Of a stretch of 64,000 nt of DNA, positions 1-7,798 are shown piece by piece. The first letter of the stretch is position 1. Every line of letters begins with the position of its first letter. The stretch lies in contig CABJBM010000010.1 of the NCBI GenBank assembly GCA_902363835.1, forward strand, positions 1-64,000, read 5' to 3'. The DNA comes from Lachnospiraceae bacterium (GTDB lineage Bacteria; Bacillota; Clostridia; Lachnospirales; Lachnospiraceae). A program made the position numbers and the translations under genes. The notes under the pieces were generated by a model. The model did no database searches and was not told the origin of the DNA. It saw nothing but the letters and a program-made list of their open reading frames with translations.

Positions 1-2
1 AA

Positions 3-60
3 GAATTTACTCTTTCAAAATGAATTTAGTCTTGCAAAGTAGAATTTAACTTAGCATTTA
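3..60. repeat. Three imperfect tandem 19-20 bp units
   Basis: Units beginning GAATTTA start at 3, 22 and 42, so the period is 19-20 bp, about two helical turns. Each has a CTT/CAAA-like second half. A shorter direct repeat TTACCAGA follows at 63-70 and 74-81. The array lies upstream of the first reductase gene and could be a regulator-binding array; this is inference, and the window edge hides what lies further upstream. Confidence 0.4.
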
Positions 61-188
61 ACTTACCAGACGTTTACCAGATTTTTTTTTTGAAATTTCA
101 TATTGACTTAGAGTTAAGGTTAAGGTTTATGATACCAATATACAATCAAATTATCAGTTTGTCAAATTACAGATTGGGGGAAACTATA

Positions 189-1040
189 GTGAAAACATTA
201 ACGGATTGTTATGAGCTCTCAGGCGGTGTTAAGATTCCATGTATTGGCTTTGGTACATGGCAGGTACAAAACGGAGATATTGCCGTCACATCGGTAAAAG
301 AGGCTTTGAAATGCGGTTATCGTCATATTGATACTGCGGCAGGTTACGGCAATGAAGAAAGCGTCGGCATTGCAGTAAAGGAAAGCGGTATTGCCCGTGA
401 AGATATTTTTATCACCAGCAAACTGCAAAATGATATGCATGGATATGATAATACCATGGAAGCCTTTAAGCAGACGATTAAAAATCTTGATATGGACTAT
501 CTGGATCTTTATTTAATTCACTGGCCCAATCCCATTAAGTTCCGCAATGAGTGGCAGAAGGCAAATGCCGGTACATGGAAAGCTTTTGAAGAGCTGCACA
601 AAGCCGGACTTATCCGGGCCATAGGTGTCAGCAATTTCCATCCCCATCATTTTGAGGCGCTTATGCAGACGGCAACAATCCAGCCAATGGTCAATCAGAT
701 CCGTCTTTGTCCCGGGGATACACAGGATGAGGTGGTGGATTATTGCAGAGCACATTCCATTCTTCCGGAGGCTTATAGCCCTCTTGGAGTTGGCAGGATT
801 TTTGAAGTTCCGCAAATGCAGGAACTGGCACAAAAGTACGGCAAATCCATTGCCCAGATTTGCGTGCGGTGGAGCTTAGAACGCGGATACCTGCCCTTGC
901 CCAAATCCGTTACGCCTCAGCGTATGCAGGAAAATGCTGATGTGTTTGATTTCCAGCTTTCCCCTGAGGATGTGCAGACAATTGCCGGCTTAAAAGGCTG
1001 CTGCGGATATTCTGCCAAACCTGATACAATCACATGGTAA
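189..1040 (+). CDS. Aldo/keto reductase (AKR superfamily)
   Basis: NAD(P)H-dependent reductase of aldehydes and ketones, cytosolic, (beta/alpha)8 barrel of 283 residues. I chose the GTG at 189 because a GGGGG ribosome site lies about 8 bases upstream and the family start (LSGGVKIPCIGFGTWQ) follows at once; a longer frame back to 90 has no ribosome site. The catalytic tetrad is visible as Asp48, Tyr53, Lys78 and His111 (HIDTAAGYG, ITSKL, LIHWP). It resembles the 2,5-diketogluconate reductase branch, but the physiological substrate is unknown. It sits 35 bp before an iron alcohol dehydrogenase, and the pair probably detoxifies or ferments carbonyl compounds. Confidence 0.9.
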   Translation: MKTLTDCYELSGGVKIPCIGFGTWQVQNGDIAVTSVKEALKCGYRHIDTAAGYGNEESVGIAVKESGIAREDIFITSKLQNDMHGYDNTMEAFKQTIKNLDMDYLDLYLIHWPNPIKFRNEWQKANAGTWKAFEELHKAGLIRAIGVSNFHPHHFEALMQTATIQPMVNQIRLCPGDTQDEVVDYCRAHSILPEAYSPLGVGRIFEVPQMQELAQKYGKSIAQICVRWSLERGYLPLPKSVTPQRMQENADVFDFQLSPEDVQTIAGLKGCCGYSAKPDTITW

Positions 1041-1075
1041 AATAAGAAACAAACCAAAAGAAAGGATGAAAACCA

Positions 1076-2254
1076 ATGCTAAATTTTGACTTCTATTCAC
1101 CGGCACGTATACTTTTTGGAAAAGACATGGAGAAACAGATTGGTGCACTTTTAAAACCTCATGCAAGCAAGGTTTTGCTTCATTATGGCGGAGGCAGCAT
1201 CAAAAAGAGCGGATTATATGACACAGTCACTGCTTCTTTAAAGGAGAGCGGACTTTCTTACGTAGAACTGGGCGGGGTGGTGCCAAATCCCCGTCTTTCA
1301 CTGGTACAGGAAGGGATTGCCCTGTGCAAAGAAGAAAAGGTGGATTTAATCCTGGCCGTAGGCGGCGGAAGTGCCATTGACTCTGCAAAGGCAATTGCAA
1401 TGGGCGTATACTACGACGGCGATGTCTGGGAGATTTATGAACAGGGCAAAGCAATTGAAAAGGCCCTGCCAGTAGCCACGGTTCTTACCATTCCTGCCGC
1501 CGGCAGTGAAGCAAGCGGAGATACAGTTATCACCAATGAGGAAAAACAGCTTAAATACGGATACGGCAGCCCCCATCTGCGGCCGCTGCTCAGCGTTATG
1601 AATCCGGAATTATTCTATACCCTGCCAAAGAATCAGATTGCCAATGGTGTGGCGGATATGATGAGTCATGTTTTTGAGCGCTATTTTACCAACACCATGC
1701 ATACGGATCTGACAGACAGCCTGTGCGAAGCAGTGCTGAAGACCATTATAAAGAATGCTCCTCTTGTTCTTGAAAATCCTCAAAACTACAATGCCTGGTG
1801 CGAGGTAGGTTTTGGCGGTACAGTTGCCCATAACGGATTAGTGGGTATGGGACGTGAGCAGGACTGGGCTTGTCATGGCATGGAGCATGAGCTGAGCGCC
1901 ATCTATGATGTGGCTCACGGAGCAGGTCTGGCTGTACTGACTCCTGCGTGGATGCAGTATGTTTATAAGGACAATATCAACATGTTCGTGCAGTTTGCGG
2001 TTAATGTCATGGGTGTGGAGGGCAGCTATCGCGATCCGGATTCAATGATCCGGGAAGCCATTCTGCGCCTGCGTGAATTTTTCAGAAAAATGGGACTTCC
2101 GTCAACCCTTGGAGAACTTGGCATTGATGCAAGCCAGCTTGAATTAATGGCTAAAAAGGCGACAGGTGCTGAATTTGGAGAAGAAGAGCCGATTGGCGGC
2201 CTGAAAAAGCTGTATTGGCAGGATGTGCTGGAGATTTATAAGCTGGCCCAATAG
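1076..2254 (+). CDS. Iron-containing alcohol dehydrogenase (butanol dehydrogenase-like)
   Basis: Group III metal-dependent alcohol dehydrogenase of 392 residues, the usual length for the BdhA/YqhD branch. The NAD(P)-binding segment GGGSAIDSAKAIAMG is near residue 97. Metal ligands fit the Asp and His of VADMMSHVFE and the His residues of CHGMEHELS and DVAHGAG. An AAAGGATG ribosome site precedes the ATG. It probably reduces aldehydes to alcohols in the cytosol during fermentation or detoxification. It is likely co-transcribed with the reductase upstream, since the gap is 35 bp with no terminator. Confidence 0.93.
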   Translation: MLNFDFYSPARILFGKDMEKQIGALLKPHASKVLLHYGGGSIKKSGLYDTVTASLKESGLSYVELGGVVPNPRLSLVQEGIALCKEEKVDLILAVGGGSAIDSAKAIAMGVYYDGDVWEIYEQGKAIEKALPVATVLTIPAAGSEASGDTVITNEEKQLKYGYGSPHLRPLLSVMNPELFYTLPKNQIANGVADMMSHVFERYFTNTMHTDLTDSLCEAVLKTIIKNAPLVLENPQNYNAWCEVGFGGTVAHNGLVGMGREQDWACHGMEHELSAIYDVAHGAGLAVLTPAWMQYVYKDNINMFVQFAVNVMGVEGSYRDPDSMIREAILRLREFFRKMGLPSTLGELGIDASQLELMAKKATGAEFGEEEPIGGLKKLYWQDVLEIYKLAQ

Positions 2255-2282
2255 GGAAAGGCTTAAAATAGGTACAATGACA

Positions 2283-2307
2283 GTATACAATAGGCTTTAT
2301 TGTATAC
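2283..2307. promoter_or_regulatory. Perfect 10-bp inverted repeat, candidate operator
   Basis: GTATACAATA at 2283-2292 and TATTGTATAC at 2298-2307 are exact reverse complements around GGCTT. There is no T-run, so it is not a terminator. It lies 30 bp before the start of the next reductase. TTGTATAC half sites resemble operators of GntR-type regulators; the cognate regulator is not in the window as far as I can tell. Confidence 0.55.
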
Positions 2308-2337
2308 AGTTTAAATCTGTTAAGGAGGTTCCATATT

Positions 2338-3252
2338 ATGAGAACAATCAAGTTAGGAGGCCTGCAGGTACCGGTTGTTGCGGTAGGCTGCATGCGCATC
2401 AATAAATTGGATAAGTCTGAAGCGGAGCGTTTTGTACAGACCTCCCTGGATATAGGCGCTAATTTTTTTGACCACGCGGACATATATGGCGGCGGTGTGT
2501 GTGAGGAAATATTTGCAGATGCGGTGCATATGAGCCCGGCCGTGCGCGAAAAGATGTTTCTTCAGTCCAAATGCGGAATCCGCCCAGGGATAGCTTTTGA
2601 CTTTTCCAAAGAGCATATTTTAGAATCAGTGGATGGCATTTTAAAGAGGCTGAAAACGGATTATCTGGATGTATTATTGTTGCATCGTCCGGATGCACTG
2701 ATGGAGCCGGAAGAGGTTGCCGAGGCGTTTGACATCCTGCAAAATGCAGGTAAAGTACGGAATTTTGGAGTTTCCAACCAAAATCCCATGCAGATACAGC
2801 TGCTGAAAAAGTTTGTAAAGCAGCCGATTATCGCCAATCAGCTGCAGTTAAGCATTACAAATGCCAACATGATTTCTCAGGGAATTCATGTTAACATGCT
2901 TGATGAACAGGCAGTGAACCGTGACGGCAGCGTATTGGATTTCTGCCGCATCAATGACATCACCGTACAGCCATGGTCTCCCTTCCAGTACGGATTTTTT
3001 GAAGGTGTATTCCTTGGCAATGAAAAATTCCCGGAACTCAATGCCAGGATTGATGAAATTGCTGCTAAATATGAGGTCAGCAGCACTACCATTGCCATGG
3101 CATGGCTGCTGCGCCATCCGGCTCAAATGCAGCCTGTGACAGGGACCATGAATGCACAGCGTTTAAAGGATTGCGTTAAGGCTGCTGATATTAAGCTCAC
3201 CAGGGAAGAATGGTACCAGATTTATCTTAGTGCGGGAAATATTTTACCGTAA
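2338..3252 (+). CDS. Aldo/keto reductase, YdhF-like
   Basis: Second AKR barrel protein, 304 residues, from a different branch than the first (closest in look to E. coli YdhF). Tetrad residues are Asp45, Tyr50, Lys78 and His116 (FFDHADIYG, LQSKCG, LLHRPD). A TAAGGAGG ribosome site fixes the ATG. It is a cytosolic NADPH-linked oxidoreductase of unknown substrate. It follows the alcohol dehydrogenase by 83 bp, but the inverted repeat at 2283-2307 between them suggests separate or added regulation. Confidence 0.9.
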   Translation: MRTIKLGGLQVPVVAVGCMRINKLDKSEAERFVQTSLDIGANFFDHADIYGGGVCEEIFADAVHMSPAVREKMFLQSKCGIRPGIAFDFSKEHILESVDGILKRLKTDYLDVLLLHRPDALMEPEEVAEAFDILQNAGKVRNFGVSNQNPMQIQLLKKFVKQPIIANQLQLSITNANMISQGIHVNMLDEQAVNRDGSVLDFCRINDITVQPWSPFQYGFFEGVFLGNEKFPELNARIDEIAAKYEVSSTTIAMAWLLRHPAQMQPVTGTMNAQRLKDCVKAADIKLTREEWYQIYLSAGNILP

Positions 3253-3402
3253 GCATATGGAGACGGCTGTATAATATGATGAACAATATGCAAAGATTCT
3301 AAAAAACGCATATGAGCATATTGAATCGGAAACATTTAAAATGCTGAGCCAGTCGGCTTCAATGAAAATTTGAAATATCTAAAAACAAAATCAATCATTA
3401 TC

Positions 3403-3428
3403 TGCCGCCAGCAATGGCGGCATTATTT
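3403..3428 (+). terminator. Hairpin terminator after reductase cluster
   Basis: TGCCGCCA at 3403-3410 pairs with TGGCGGCA at 3415-3422 over a GCAA loop, followed by TTATTT. The stem is a perfect 8 bp. It lies about 150 bp past the last reductase stop; the stretch 3253-3402 holds no gene I can recognise. Confidence 0.6.
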
Positions 3429-3498
3429 ATGCCAGTAAATATGGTTTACTGGTTCCTATTGAAAGGTTTATGAATATGGGGATAGAGAGATGAAGCAT

Positions 3499-3795
3499 TC
3501 AATAATAGAAAGAGAACAGTTGGGGGTATAATAACCGTGACATAGGATATAAAACAAAACCAATCAGGTCATAAGAAATTTCAACATCCTGTTCCCTATG
3601 CCTGCTCGGCTTTTCAGGAGCATGGACCTGCACCGATTTCACCATATCGTTTAGAATGGCCGGGATAAATCCGTTGTTTTCAATATGTGCAGGATAGCGT
3701 GTATCTTTATTGATTAGATTATAGAGCACACGGTGGGGAAAACCTAAATTCTTGCGAGCTTCCTTTAATAAGTATGTCAAAATTAAGCATGACAT
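3499..3795 (-). pseudogene. Possible relic of a serine recombinase C terminus
   Basis: A 98-codon minus-strand frame. Its segment VKSVQVHAPEKPSRHREQ, followed by VEISYDLIGFV, resembles the C-terminal tail (DUF4368-like) of large serine recombinases carried by conjugative elements. No catalytic N-terminal domain, ribosome site or upstream coding continuity is visible, so if the resemblance is right this is only a fragment. The family call is from memory of the tail pattern and is tentative. With the decayed frame at 5819-6043 it brackets the WYL/GyrI/DUF3788 genes. Confidence 0.35.
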
Positions 3796-3805
3796 TGAAG
3801 TGTCA
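3790..3805. promoter_or_regulatory. TGACA-N6-TGTCA operator, copy 1
   Basis: TGACA at 3790-3794 and TGTCA at 3801-3805 flank six bases. The site is 35 bp upstream of the WYL regulator start. The same layout recurs at 4750-4765 upstream of the next gene, so both are probably bound by the WYL protein itself. Confidence 0.55.
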
Positions 3806-3840
3806 GTATTTTTGTGGTAGTCTACACATGGGGTGATTCA

Positions 3841-4752
3841 ATGCAAAGTGAAAGGCTCTTCAAAATCATTTATATTTTGTTAGAGAGGAAAAAGGTAACA
3901 GCTACGGGTTTGTCCAAAGAACTTGAAGTTTCTGTTAGGACAATATATAGAGATATAGAAAAATTAAGTATGGCCGGGATTCCTTTATTTACTGATAACG
4001 GAAGATATGGCGGTATCAGCATACTGGATAATTTCGTATTAAATAAATCGCTTTTGACGGAAAAAGACCAGTCGGAAATCTTAATTGGTCTACAAAGTTT
4101 ATCTGCAACCCAGTATCCAGGAAGCGATGACATATTAAAAAGAATTGCCGCCCTGTTTCATAAAAGCGACTACAATTGGATAGAGGTGGATTTTTCTCGA
4201 TGGGGAATCGATGTTAATAAACAAAAAAACTTATTTAATCAACTCAAAATGTCAATTCTGAATAAGGAAGTTATTTCTTTTGATTACTTCAACTCCCACG
4301 GGGAATTGAGCCGCCGTAGCATTGACCCCATTAAACTGATGTATAAAGGCAAGCATTGGTATCTATATGGGTTTTGTCATTTGAAAAATGATTTTCGTTT
4401 GTTTAAGTTAACAAGAATCAAAAACTTGGCGCTAACAGAGAGAACTTATGATAAATCTTATTGTCATCTTGCCATTATCGAGCCAGATATTGGAACCTTT
4501 AATCCACTTGTAGATTTAGAATTAGTTTTTATAAAACGGGTTGCACATCGAGTATATGACACTTTTGACGAGAGTGTTGTTCGACAAACAAAAGACGGGA
4601 AGCTTAAAGTGAATATATCCGTGCCAGAAGATGAATGGCTATATGAATTTCTGATGTCGTTTGGCGAAAATGTATATATTCTTTCTCCTCAGCGGATTGC
4701 GGGTGAATTAAAAGAACGGTATAAAAAGGCACTAAAAAATTTTGAATCCTGA
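3841..4752 (+). CDS. YafY-type WYL-domain transcriptional regulator
   Basis: A 303-residue one-component regulator. The N terminus is a DeoR-like winged helix-turn-helix (about residues 5-60; LFKIIYILLERKKVTATGLS, then SVRTIYRDIEKLS). A WYL ligand-binding domain covers about 130-220 (IDPIKLMYKGKHWYLYGFC), followed by the WCX-type tail. I start it at the ATG 3841 after GGGGTGATT rather than at an upstream GTG with no ribosome site. TGACA-N6-TGTCA sites precede both this gene and the following GyrI-like gene, the second overlapping this stop codon, which suggests self-regulation and control of its neighbour. The ligand is unknown. Confidence 0.9.
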   Translation: MQSERLFKIIYILLERKKVTATGLSKELEVSVRTIYRDIEKLSMAGIPLFTDNGRYGGISILDNFVLNKSLLTEKDQSEILIGLQSLSATQYPGSDDILKRIAALFHKSDYNWIEVDFSRWGIDVNKQKNLFNQLKMSILNKEVISFDYFNSHGELSRRSIDPIKLMYKGKHWYLYGFCHLKNDFRLFKLTRIKNLALTERTYDKSYCHLAIIEPDIGTFNPLVDLELVFIKRVAHRVYDTFDESVVRQTKDGKLKVNISVPEDEWLYEFLMSFGENVYILSPQRIAGELKERYKKALKNFES

Positions 4753-4783
4753 CATACCGTTGTCAGGATAAAACCTCTATAAT
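4748..4783 (+). promoter_or_regulatory. TGACA-N6-TGTCA operator, copy 2, with -10 box
   Basis: CCTGACA at 4748-4754 and TGTCAGG at 4761-4767 form perfect 7-bp arms around six bases. A TATAAT lies at 4778-4783. No good -35 sits at normal spacing because the repeat occupies that area, which fits a promoter that needs, or is blocked by, the bound regulator. The repeat overlaps the WYL stop codon. Confidence 0.6.
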
Positions 4784-4809
4784 GAAGTCAAAAGACTGGA
4801 GGCTTGAAT

Positions 4810-5280
4810 ATGAAGTTAAAAATAGTACAACGGAGTGGATTTTTTATTTGCGGATATGCGGTGGAAACAAACGCCGCAAACAGCAATGCAGATGTGTCAA
4901 AGCTGTATACGGATTTTTTCAACGAGAACAGAGAAAAAATGTTGATGAACTTATCGGGCAGTAAAAAAGGATATTATGGTTTAATGTGGTATACATCAGA
5001 ACATGAAAGATACTGTTATATGCTGGGTTTAGAAGTATCGGAAGACAATTTGCCGCCAAAAGATACAATCTTAAAAGCAATCCCCCCGGCGGATTTTGCC
5101 GTGGCGGAATTTTCTGGCGAAGATGATAATATTAAGGCCTGGACCGAGTTTTTCTATACTGCTATCCCTGCCGCCGGATATGCCCCGGACGAAGCACACG
5201 GTTATTATTTCGAGTATTACCCTGAAAGTGTTAATGGCAAATATGAACTTTGGACACCGGTGGTGAGAGCGAATGTATGA
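4810..5280 (+). CDS. GyrI-like / AraC effector-binding domain protein
   Basis: A 156-residue stand-alone small-molecule-binding domain of the GyrI/AraC-effector superfamily (MKLKIVQRSGFFICGYAVE at the start, FAVAEFSG and the aromatic GYYFEYYP in the second repeat). Proteins of this type bind drugs or hydrophobic cations and may sequester or hydrolyse them. GGAGG at 4798-4802 supports the ATG at 4810; an in-frame TTG at 4804 is too close to it. It is placed just after the WYL regulator and overlaps the next gene by 8 bp, so it is translationally coupled. Confidence 0.82.
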   Translation: MKLKIVQRSGFFICGYAVETNAANSNADVSKLYTDFFNENREKMLMNLSGSKKGYYGLMWYTSEHERYCYMLGLEVSEDNLPPKDTILKAIPPADFAVAEFSGEDDNIKAWTEFFYTAIPAAGYAPDEAHGYYFEYYPESVNGKYELWTPVVRANV

Positions 5281-5707
5281 ACGTATGCTTGATAAAAGCA
5301 ACGAACCAACAACAGAACAGATCAGGGAATATATCGGAGAGCCGAGCTACCGTTTGCTTATCAAGTTAGAAGATTACTTGATGAGCCACTATGAGCTATC
5401 GAAAGAAATCAGATTCCCGTTTGGCAAAGGTTATGGTTGGGGTTTCAAATACAGCCATAAGTCAAAACATTTGTGTTATCTGTTCTTTGAGAGTGGGGCT
5501 ATAACCGTTACAATTCAGATTGGAAGTAATGAAGTTCCGAAACTGAATGAACAACTCGATGCCTTTATTCCAAGAACGCATGAGCAATGGAAAAATCGTT
5601 ATCCTTGCGGTGACGGAGGCGGGTGGATTCATTACAGAGTTTTTTCTGATGATGAAGTATCAGATATAATCAAGATTATTTCAATTAGAAAAAAGCCTTT
5701 AAAATAA
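5273..5707 (+). CDS. DUF3788 family protein
   Basis: A 144-residue cytosolic protein. The central part (WGFKYSHKSKHLCYLFFESG, then TVTIQIGSNEVPKL) matches the DUF3788 pattern of a strand-rich fold ending in a WIHYRVFSDDEVSDI motif. No enzymatic function is established for the family. The start ATG lies inside the end of the GyrI-like gene, so the two are one operon under the WYL regulator. DUF3788 and GyrI-like proteins are often found with such regulators; a role in sensing or binding a toxic compound is only a guess. Confidence 0.78.
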   Translation: MYERMLDKSNEPTTEQIREYIGEPSYRLLIKLEDYLMSHYELSKEIRFPFGKGYGWGFKYSHKSKHLCYLFFESGAITVTIQIGSNEVPKLNEQLDAFIPRTHEQWKNRYPCGDGGGWIHYRVFSDDEVSDIIKIISIRKKPLK

Positions 5708-5818
5708 TTTTTAGTATATTGAAATGGCATACCCGCTGTTTTCCTTTTTGAAAAATGGACAAGCGGAGTGTGTATTAAGTTTGCCTTTTTAGGACACGGG
5801 GGTATCGGGGAGGTATCG

Positions 5819-6043
5819 CTATGTCCTTAATTTGTTCTGTCTTATCGCTATAAAGTAACTTGTTAAAAATGCCTGTATTGGTATAGGGAGTATTGCGCCA
5901 TCAATGCCGCTCTCACATCGTCTTATATGCTCTGATATTTCGCATTGCAAAGTTGTTATAGCTTTTGCACACATAGACAACTATCCAATATTGCTTTGAT
6001 GCTTTCTGCAAAAAGGTCATGCGTTTTAAAGCTCGCAACTCAT
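5819..6043 (-). pseudogene. Decayed small minus-strand gene
   Basis: Read on the minus strand, an AAAGGAGG at 6067-6060 precedes an ATG at 6043. The readable protein is split over frames: VASFKTHDLFAESIKAILDS continues, after a frame change near 5960, as LQCEISEHIRRCESGIDGA and then PIPIQAFLTSYFIAIRQNK to a TAG at 5821-5819. That needs at least two small indels, so it is broken. I do not recognise the family with certainty; the style is that of small accessory genes of conjugative elements. The rest of 5708-6147 holds no intact gene. Confidence 0.35.
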
Positions 6044-6147
6044 GCTGTCTTATTAGTAACCTCCTTTAGGGGCGCACTCTATCTATATGATAATCCATCT
6101 GAAAGAAAAAGTCTATATATTTATAAATTATTATTATATAATTTTCA

Positions 6148-6159
6148 TTGTTGCAACAA
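6148..6159. promoter_or_regulatory. TTGTTGCAACAA palindrome, candidate MarR-type operator
   Basis: A perfect 12-bp palindrome placed 27 bp before the flavin reductase start, in an AT-rich promoter-like stretch. TTGC/GCAA half sites are typical of MarR-family operators. No MarR gene is adjacent. Confidence 0.4.
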
Positions 6160-6186
6160 ACATAAAAGATGAATAGGAGAATCAAT

Positions 6187-6735
6187 ATGACAAAAACAAA
6201 GATAGCAAACATTCCTTATGGTCCCTATATTACTGTTTTAGCCGGGGCTTCTGTTAAGGGAAAGCCAAATTATGCCACCATTGGAGCATATGGAGTTGTA
6301 AGTCAGAAGCCTGTGCTTTATATTTCGTTAAAAAATTCTCATTATACTACTGCCGGGATCATAGAAAATGGATACTTCTCTGTAAACATTCCTTCTTCTG
6401 ATGATATAGAAAAAACAGATTATTGTGGAGTTGCAACAGGAAATAAAACAGATAAATCAAAGGTTTTTGAGTCATTTTACGATGAATCCGGAAATGCACC
6501 AATGATAAAAGAATGTCCGGTCAATTATCTCTGTAAAGTAATTCAGACAATTCCTGTATTTGACTTTACAATGTTTCTTGGCGAAATTGTTGCAGCATAT
6601 GCAAATGAAGAATGTTTGGAAAATGGAAAACCAGATGCTTTGAAGGTTAAACCTACGGTCATGATGGACTCCGGGTATTTTGATATAAAAGATAAGGTGG
6701 GTTCCATATTTCAGACATGCAGCGGCAATAAATAA
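6187..6735 (+). CDS. Flavin reductase family protein (FMN-binding split barrel)
   Basis: A 182-residue protein of the DIM6/NTAB flavin-reductase-like family. It begins with IANIPYGPYITVLAGASVKG, then ATIGAYGVVSQKPVLYISL and HYTTAGIIENGYFSVNIPS, the segments that form the FMN site in this fold. It probably transfers electrons from NAD(P)H to flavin or uses FMN to reduce small molecules. The ATG at 6187 follows AGGAGAATCA; the in-frame ATG at 6169 overlaps that ribosome site. It appears monocistronic, with a palindrome just upstream. Confidence 0.88.
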   Translation: MTKTKIANIPYGPYITVLAGASVKGKPNYATIGAYGVVSQKPVLYISLKNSHYTTAGIIENGYFSVNIPSSDDIEKTDYCGVATGNKTDKSKVFESFYDESGNAPMIKECPVNYLCKVIQTIPVFDFTMFLGEIVAAYANEECLENGKPDALKVKPTVMMDSGYFDIKDKVGSIFQTCSGNK

Positions 6736-6809
6736 AAACAAAAAGTAAATGAACAAATACCGGGCTTTATCAGGAATGTTTTTCCATGAGGCAAAATTTC
6801 ATAAAACTG

Positions 6810-6840
6810 TTGACATTAACGCGGCGTAATAGTTTATAGT
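6810..6840 (+). promoter_or_regulatory. MerR-type promoter with 19-bp spacer
   Basis: TTGACA at 6810-6815 and TATAGT at 6835-6840 are separated by 19 bases. The spacer carries the imperfect inverted repeat TTAACGC/GCGTAA. An over-long spacer with the operator between the boxes is the hallmark of promoters that MerR proteins activate by untwisting DNA, so the gene probably activates itself. Confidence 0.75.
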
Positions 6841-6863
6841 GGTTTTTGCAAGGAGGTGAAAAG

Positions 6864-7619
6864 ATGGAATACACCATTAATAAGCTGGCAAAATTGGCGG
6901 GTGTCAGTACAAGAACACTGCGGTATTACGATGAGCTGGGATTGCTTTCTCCCGCCAGAGTCAGCTCCAATGGATACCGGATTTACGGAGAAAAGGAGAT
7001 CGATCGGCTGCAGCAAATCCTTTTTTACCGTGAACTGGGGGTATCGCTGGAAGAAATCCGAAACATTCTTGCTTCAAAGGATTTTGACGGGCTTTCAGCG
7101 CTGGAAGGCCATTTGTCTGCCTTGCTTGCCAGGCGGGAGCAATTGGATTTGCTGGTTGCCAATGTCAGGAAGACCATTATGACCATGAAAGGAGAAATTA
7201 CAATGAATGACCAGGAGAAGTTTGAAGGTTTCCTTCAAAAGCTGGTGGATGATAATGAACAACAGTATGGAGAGGAAGTTCGGGAAAAATACGGAGATGA
7301 ACAGGTCAGCCGCTCCAATGCCAAGGTTTTGAACATGAGCAGAGAGCAGTATGCTGAATTGGAAAAGCTGACGGAAGATTTAAACGAAACATTAAAGGCG
7401 GCCTTTGAGCAAGGTGATCCGGCCGGTGAATTGGCACAAAAAGCCTGCCGGCTCCATAAAAAATGGCTGTGCTTTTATTGGGCTGATTACAGCAAAGAAG
7501 CCCATATGGGCGTTACTCAGATGTATGTGGATGATCCGCGGTTTACCGCATATTATGATAAAATCGCACCTGGCTGCGCAGAGTTTCTGCGGGACGCAGT
7601 GGCCATATACTGCAAGTAA
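6864..7619 (+). CDS. MerR family regulator, TipA-like (HTH plus TipAS domain)
   Basis: A 251-residue regulator. The MerR winged helix is at residues 1-70 (INKLAKLAGVSTRTLRYYDE and GLLSPARV), a coiled coil is at about 75-110, and a C-terminal TipAS antibiotic-binding domain covers about 120-250 (ending ...YYDKIAPGCAEFLRDAVAIY). TipAS domains trap thiopeptide-like or other drugs. AAGGAGGTGA fixes the ATG. An internal ATG at 7203 with GGAGAAATTACA upstream could yield the free TipAS domain, as happens in tipA. It is probably autoactivated from the 19-bp-spacer promoter upstream. Confidence 0.9.
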   Translation: MEYTINKLAKLAGVSTRTLRYYDELGLLSPARVSSNGYRIYGEKEIDRLQQILFYRELGVSLEEIRNILASKDFDGLSALEGHLSALLARREQLDLLVANVRKTIMTMKGEITMNDQEKFEGFLQKLVDDNEQQYGEEVREKYGDEQVSRSNAKVLNMSREQYAELEKLTEDLNETLKAAFEQGDPAGELAQKACRLHKKWLCFYWADYSKEAHMGVTQMYVDDPRFTAYYDKIAPGCAEFLRDAVAIYCK

Positions 7620-7645
7620 TGTTATATGAGGACCAAAGTATGGAG

Positions 7646-7675
7646 AACCCGCTTGCTTTTTGCAAGTGGGTTTTT
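7646..7675 (+). terminator. Rho-independent terminator after MerR gene
   Basis: AACCCGCTTGC (7646-7656) pairs with GCAAGTGGGTT (7662-7672) with one G-T pair, followed by a run of T. Confidence 0.85.
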
Positions 7676-7740
7676 CCTATGGATTTACGGGTGCAGTTTC
7701 AAAAGTGTGGACTGAAAAAAGCCGCTGGTTTTATTTTCAT

Positions 7741-7792
7741 GCAACCAAATGGTTACTTATACTTGACAAGCAACCATTTGGTTGCGTATAAT
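7741..7792 (+). promoter_or_regulatory. ArsR promoter with two operators
   Basis: TTGACA (7763-7768) and TATAAT (7787-7792) have an 18-bp spacer. GCAACCA-TT-TGGTTGC at 7770-7785 is a perfect inverted repeat filling that spacer. A near copy, GCAACCA-AA-TGGTTAC, lies at 7741-7756, one base off, with a 29-bp period. Binding there would block RNA polymerase, so autorepression is expected. Confidence 0.8.
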
Positions 7793-7798
7793 GGATAT

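Noticed and set aside
3253..3402. Possible short gene after the YdhF-like reductase
   Set aside because: Only short frames with stops in all phases; no ribosome site.
5945..6172. 75-codon plus-strand frame before the flavin reductase
   Set aside because: No ribosome site; the minus strand of the same stretch shows a decayed gene with protein-like sequence instead.
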